Source: Gnetum montanum (lineage: Eukaryota > Streptophyta > Gnetopsida > Gnetales > Gnetaceae). From it: DNA of 48,489 bases. A program made the position numbers and the translations under genes. The stretch is from contig MNCI01005055.1 of assembly GCA_015680685.1 (NCBI GenBank), forward strand, positions 1 to 48,489, read 5' to 3'. Under the pieces are notes generated by a model, which saw only the letters and a program-made list of their open reading frames with translations, did not search any database and was not told the origin of the DNA. Positions within the stretch are counted from its first letter, which is position 1; each line of letters opens with the position of its first letter. Positions 43,513 to 48,489 of this stretch are shown piece by piece.

Positions 43513-44333
43513 ATGAATGACGATGTGAGTGAAATATCAGAAATAAATCCTTTTGCTTATACATATTGCATTGAATATTATCAATATTTTACAGAATGTG
43601 AAGAAATTTATGAAGATATCTTGCCTTATCATCAACATGATGGAAAAACATTTCTTTTTGGTGATCCAAAACCATTAGCAAAGGACAAAGATATAAATGA
43701 GGTTCTAGTCATTGAAGCATTAGAAGGTGAGCCAAATTTTGATGATGATCATTATTACATTGATCAAAGGGCTAATTTTTTAGAATTTACTAGTCCAAAC
43801 ACTTGGATAGTAAGGGTGAATGGTGCCTCTTCTAAGAAAGTATGTGGAGTCAAAATAACACCCATACCTCTTGGTGAAGCCCCTATCCTTAAAGCCATCA
43901 ATTTCACACAACCTATGACTAACAACACGGTCGAGTACAAAGAATTTATACATGGAATCAAGCTAGCTGAATATTATAACTTATCTAAACTCGAAATTTA
44001 TTTTGACTCTACACTAATATTAAATCAAGTTAATGGAATTTTTTATGATAAGAATGCTACCATGAAAGTCTATAAAGCTTACATCCTTTAACTTTTTAAG
44101 GAATTTGATCACATATCTATTGAACATGTTCCTAAAGAAGAAAATTATGTTTTTGATGCATTAGCTCAAATGACCACTACTTTAGATGTCCTTTTTAGAA
44201 ACAATGTTTGGGTTTTTGAATTTATTACTAAAAAGATTAAGTCTTATTCAATTCCAAATAATATCTATTTTCCAGGTTGTTGATGATGATAATCACATTT
44301 ATGAATTTTTATTTTCCAAGGATAGATTTAGTG
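43513..44333 (+). pseudogene. Older Tat-like linker and upstream RNase H
   Basis: The linker (DILPYHQHDGKTFLFGDP) is almost identical to the intact copy. The RNase H keeps VEYKEF, YFDSTL and VFDALA, but the first catalytic Asp is Asn (VRVNGASS). It lies directly after protease and linker. That supports the protease-RNase H-RT order as a family trait. One TAA falls near 44090, and homology ends near 44333. Confidence 0.8.
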
Positions 44334-45141
44334 CCAAATTAAAGCAATTTTATAGTCCCATTCATGGCTAAAAACCTATAGAAACTAGCCTCAAACACCA
44401 TTTAAAAGTTTAGGACTTTTGATTCAATAGTTTGGTTCCACAATTTCTCCATGGTTAAGCAATTTTTTCATAGTTCTATACTTGGACATTTTCAAGTACT
44501 TAAGACTTGTTGCAGGTTCCCACAATTCTATTCTCTTAAACCCATCATGGAAACCTTATGACCTTGTGACTTTGTAATCCCCTTTGGGATTTCTGAATTT
44601 TCAAGCTCCACACTCCACTCCTGGGATTCCCAAATCCTAGTGTAAAGCACTTGGGAAAATTGGATTCTTCATACTTTTTAACCCCCATCATAGCCAACAT
44701 TGTAAGTTTAGAGTAGCAACGTAGGAGGTTCAATAACATCGAGAGTGGTAAGACATTCGGCCCTTGAAGTTGACTACATCTACTTCAACAAACCCTAAAC
44801 CCCCATCCAAGTGAGCCCCCTACTGCCCACTCAGGCATCATTTGTACACATTTCTCTAACTTATTATTTATTCTTTCTCAATAAAGTTTTAAGCTCTAGG
44901 TTTTGTGTGCAAAATAAATTTTTTTCTTTTTTGTGCAGTATTCAAATTTGTTATTATTTTTAGCATTCTATTATTATTACTTAATTTTCCAAACCCCCAA
45001 AGTCTTGGGTTGATTTGCAAGACTGGCTAGGGCACCTTGAATCCCATTTTTTTTGAAGATCCTAGGGATTCAGGATTGAGGCTGCTACACTGGATCTATT
45101 GATTTTCCAGAAATTGATTTTTCTGATAATAATAATTTTAT
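44334..45141 (+). repeat. Probable LTR of the right-hand Ty3/gypsy element
   Basis: This lies between the broken older element and a primer-like site. It has a telo-box-like AAACCCTAAACCC near 44797 and an AATAAAG signal near 44880. No second LTR is in the window and the start could not be fixed, so the call rests on position and the primer-like site. Confidence 0.5.
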
Positions 45142-45160
45142 TAGCACTAGAAGGAGAGCC
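45142..45160 (+). other. Primer-binding-like site of the right-hand element
   Basis: TAGCACTAGAAGGAGAGCC matches the site at 41243-41260 with few transitions. It marks the start of the interior. Confidence 0.6.
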
Positions 45161-46295
45161 TCCATCCAATTTCTACATCTAAATCAGTTTTCTCTATTGC
45201 CAACACTGTCTTTTGTTACAAAAAATGATAATTTTAACATTAAAACCTTTGAAACCTTCAAAAACCAATGTTTTAACCCATCACCCCTATAATTAAAGCC
45301 TAGTGTAGAAGTTTTAAGTGTTTGGGTTTTCAAGATTTTCACAATACTTGCTGTGAATTACAAGGCTAATGTTGACATCCAAAAAAGACTCCAAAAGATC
45401 AATGTTGCCCCTTCCCCCTTGTGACCAAAACTATGGCGTGAAAGTTGTAGGTGATTGGGTGATGGCTTTTCATAGCACTTGCTGTGAATTTTTTAGCCCA
45501 AAGACAACATTGATATCTTTCCATTCTTTTCCTTTTTTCTGGCAATTTCTTTTTTTAGGCTTCTAAACTAGATGATTAAATACTTCTAGAAGCCATCAAA
45601 CTTTCAAAAGGTGGCTTTTCCCCAATCATTCCAAGCTGAAAAAATTGGTGGCCTATTAAAACCAATTTTAGTGGAAAAATACCAAATTTCCTCTTTGGTT
45701 TGTAGCCTTTCCCCCCTCATCATTCCCCCCTTACCATACCTATCGTATAGGTAGTTGGGAGGCCAATGTGGATGAGGCTTAACACTAACTTTCCCAGCTT
45801 TCTATTTTTGGTAAAGGAATAAATCCCCATTACACTACCCTCTTATTAATTATAGAAAGTGTTTCATTTTTAGCTATTTTTACTTCCTTTGATCATTTTT
45901 ATATTCCACTCATTGAGATTTGCCTTTATTTTGAAATTTATAACACGTTTTAAGTCATTTTTACATCTATAATTTTCAGCCTTCCCCCTTCATCAACGTT
46001 GGATTAAGAGGTGTGAGATTCCCATCATCTCACCCTTGTTCTTTCCCTCCCTATCATACCCAACACAAAGGTAATTAGGAGGCTAGCATAGGTGAGGTTG
46101 CTTACCAACTTTCCAAGCTTTTCATTTTTGGTAAAGAGGTAAACCCCCCTTATCCACTATTTACTAATTATAGTAAGTACTTCATTTTTACCTTTTTTTT
46201 AACTCATTTTAAATTTTTTTGAATTATATTCACTAGAATTTACTCTTTTTCTTATCATTTATAGCCTATTTTAATCCATTTTTAGCAAAATAGCC
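45161..46295 (+). repeat. Leader with a tandem duplication of about 315 bp
   Basis: Two diverged copies (about 45715-45960 and 46030-46260) share CCATACC/CATACCC, GGTA-TT-GGAGGC, TCATTTTTGGTAAAG and TAATTATAG-AAGT. They lie upstream of gag in the leader. No coding frame is convincing. Confidence 0.7.
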
Positions 46296-48489
46296 ATGTC
46301 TTTCTCATGGTCCACCAAGTTTTCCTTCACCCTCAGTGGTGAAGGTTCTAACCAACAAGCAATGAGGATCTATGACCCCAAAGATCCTACTATCATTGAG
46401 TGTTGGTGATATTTAATGGTAGTAGGGGAAAGTCTTGATTTTGCATCTATCAATGAGCACTATTACTATTACATTTCTGCCAAAATGTAGGCTAGCCTCC
46501 TAATTCCACATGTGGAAGTAGAGGCAAAAAGGGAATTTGAACTCATATATCTAGATAGGAAAGAGTATATCCCCTCTTTGTATTACCAAATACCCCTCAA
46601 TGATATCTATGCCAATATCCTAGCTCAATTAACTACAATGGAGGAGGAAGATGACAAGCATAGCTTAGAAGAGCAATAAGAGAAGGAGGATGAGTTTAGG
46701 GTAGAATTTGAGCCCAAAAACATCTTGAGAGGATTATTCTAAAAAATGTCCCCCAAGGTCACCATGCCTTCCTCTAACACTTTCATTTTCTCCATGGACA
46801 TGATTCCACCATCTTCCACTCCCTCCAACCCTACTATGGCTAGTCCCACACTAATGATAGTGACCCATCAAACTCAACCAATGTCACAACCAACAACCTA
46901 TAACTTCTCAATGTCATTTGGTATACACCCTCAATCTACACAACCATCAATGATGGTTTTCAATGCCAAAAACTCACTAATCACTTGTGTGGAGTCCACT
47001 CCCTTTCTTTCATTTGTGCTTCAGGTACTAATACAAACATCCTTTTCTTTATTTAGCCCATAAGCTACAATCATAATGCAACCTCTTCCTTCTATTTTGC
47101 AACTCATAGTAAGGGCATAAGCCTTACAATAGAGGCCACAACCATATGTGCAAGCCCCATAGCTAGTAGGCCCACCATAGGACCTAGATCAAGCTTTAAA
47201 ATTGATCCAATACTTGACAAAGGAGTTAAAGAGGCTTAAAGCCTCTTCTTCATAAATTGTCAAGATCATGCACTTTTACAAGGATGATCCCATCAGTCCT
47301 ATTGTCCCACCTTTGACACTTCCTCCTACTGTCCATATTCCTTAATTTAGTAAGTATAATGAAGAAGGTGATCCCAATGTTCACCTTAGTATCTTTCAAT
47401 CCAAGTGCTTACTCTTGCAACCATGGCCTCATACCATCATAAGCATTTTTCCCATGTCTTTGACTAGGAAAGAACTTGATTGGTACTGCACATTACCTAG
47501 AGGATCCATATCTTCTCTAGAGGACTTGATAGTCCAGTTTGTTAACCACTTCAAGTATAACCTAAAGCCCAACACCATGCTTAATCAACATATAAAGATC
47601 AAGGAAGGATCCCTAGAACCTGTATAGAATTTCATCCAAAGGTGGAATGAACTACTAAATGAAATACCAAAGCCTATAGCTAAAGCATACCTTTTGGCTA
47701 TATTTAAGGAAGTGGTTAATGACTTTATCAAATCAAAACTTTACTACCTTGATCCATGGTCCCTTAGCTAGGCATTCTCCCAAAATAAGAATATTAGGGA
47801 TATTGTGGAGGCCAATCATGATTTGGCCTACAAAGCATATAAAAATCAACATATGCAAAGAGACAAGGAGAAGAACAAAACACAACAACATGGCCATAGC
47901 AAATATGGCCAACAAAGTAAAGATCATGAACTAGGGGCCAAGGGCCAATCCACCTAAGGCCCCCACTAATGATCGTAATAACCAATCATCAACTTATAGG
48001 ACCAATGCATCTACTACAAAGAGGAAAAATTTTGAGTAGAAAGACCATAATAAGTAAATAGCCTTACCTATAAAGCCATTAGAGTTGTTAGACCAACTAT
48101 TGAAGAATGGGTGCATGCAATAAAAAAAATGACTCAAGCTGCTCAAAAAAAGCATAAGTAGCTATGCAAAGTAGCCAAAGATCACTCTTGAGTAACAAAG
48201 GATGACCTAAAACTTCCTAGATACTTCAAATTAGACTACTTTTGCCATTATCACCAACTACCTAATCATGACATAGACTTCTACATTACACTGAAGGATG
48301 AACTATAGAGAATGCTAGATGGTGGGGAGCTACTCTTACATGCTTCCAACCCATTCTAGCCACAAAATAAGTTAATGAAGGTCTACAAAGATACATTAAA
48401 TGCTAATGATAAACCTTATGTTATTTCAGCATTCAACATTGATGATGATTGGAGATCCTTAAGAAAACTATTTGTGATCCAAGTACCTC
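46296..48489 (+). pseudogene. gag: Ty3/gypsy gag, right-hand element, with stops, runs off window
   Basis: The frame from ATG 46296 (MSFSWSTKFSFTLS) can be followed in one phase to about 47960, broken only by stops. Several of these fall where Trp (before YLMVVGES) or Gln would fit. The capsid core shows LLLQPWPHTIISIFPMSLT, LDWYCTLPRGSISSLEDLIV and HIKIKEGSLEPV, typical of Tat-type gag. After a phase change, a CHYHQLPNHDIDFY zinc-binding segment appears near 48235. It runs to the window edge, so the rest of pol lies outside. Confidence 0.82.

Larger units (their letters stand above)
41146..44333 (+). mobile_element. Older Tat-like element, right part (LTR end to RNase H)
   Basis: The LTR end 41146-41232 (CATACGAGAG to ACACATCAACA) is followed by a primer site (41243-41260, TGGCACTAGAAGGAGGCC) and a T-rich leader. 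Decayed gag, protease and the RNase H that precedes RT in this family come next. Homology with the 7163-12307 polyprotein stops near 44333, where a different sequence begins, so RT and integrase are lost. Confidence 0.85.

Overview
This is a repeat-dense piece of nuclear DNA from a land plant, probably one with a large, transposon-rich genome such as a gymnosperm (moderate to low confidence). The reasons are plant Ty3/gypsy lineages (Tat-like with a second RNase H, and Athila-like), a plant Ty1/copia element primed by initiator tRNA-Met, plant-style TATA and telo-box promoters in the LTRs, and massive sequence decay. I recognise no host protein-coding gene with confidence, and no tRNA, rRNA or CRISPR array. 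Two single ambiguous bases (25020, 41699) sit beside AT/GT microsatellites.

Layout. 1-5495: decayed Athila-like gag-pol (+) whose reverse transcriptase and integrase active sites have lost key residues. 5496-15051: a head-to-head inverted structure from one Tat-like family. A 5'-truncated LTR, primer-binding site and open 1714-codon gag-protease-RNase H-RT-RNase H-integrase(part) reading frame (+) runs straight into an inverted gag, leader and full-length LTR (-). This makes two arms of about 2.5 kb around a 4.3 kb spacer, with an LTR promoter at each end. 15052-19687: mostly unassigned DNA with a two-level tandem repeat (16445-16800), a Merlin-type (IS1016/IS1595-like DDE) DNA-transposase pseudogene at 17829-18734, and a perfect 44-bp palindrome at 19584-19627.

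19688-31610: a Ty1/copia element (-) with a perfect ATTAT target duplication, split just before its gag zinc knuckle by a Tat-like element (-) at 23460-30390. The nested element has kept gag, protease and the integrase C-terminus but lost the RT core. 31616-34072: unassigned DNA ending in part of an older Tat-like LTR. That LTR is split by an Athila-like gag-protease element (-) at 34073-41145 with a perfect ATACC duplication. 41146-44333: the rest of the older Tat-like element (+): LTR end, primer site, gag, protease and upstream RNase H. 44334-48489: another Ty3/gypsy element (+) with LTR-like sequence, primer-like site, a duplicated leader and a gag frame with many stops, running off the window.

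The order of events is readable. The copia element landed in unassigned DNA and a Tat-like element then landed in the copia gag. Separately, the 34073-41145 element landed in an LTR of an older Tat-like copy. The inverted 5496-15051 structure looks youngest, because its main frame has no stop and its LTRs are still CpG-rich. As a self-complementary transcription unit with convergent LTR promoters, it could in principle make long hairpin RNA against its own family. That hairpin idea and the Merlin remnant are the two observations most worth following up.
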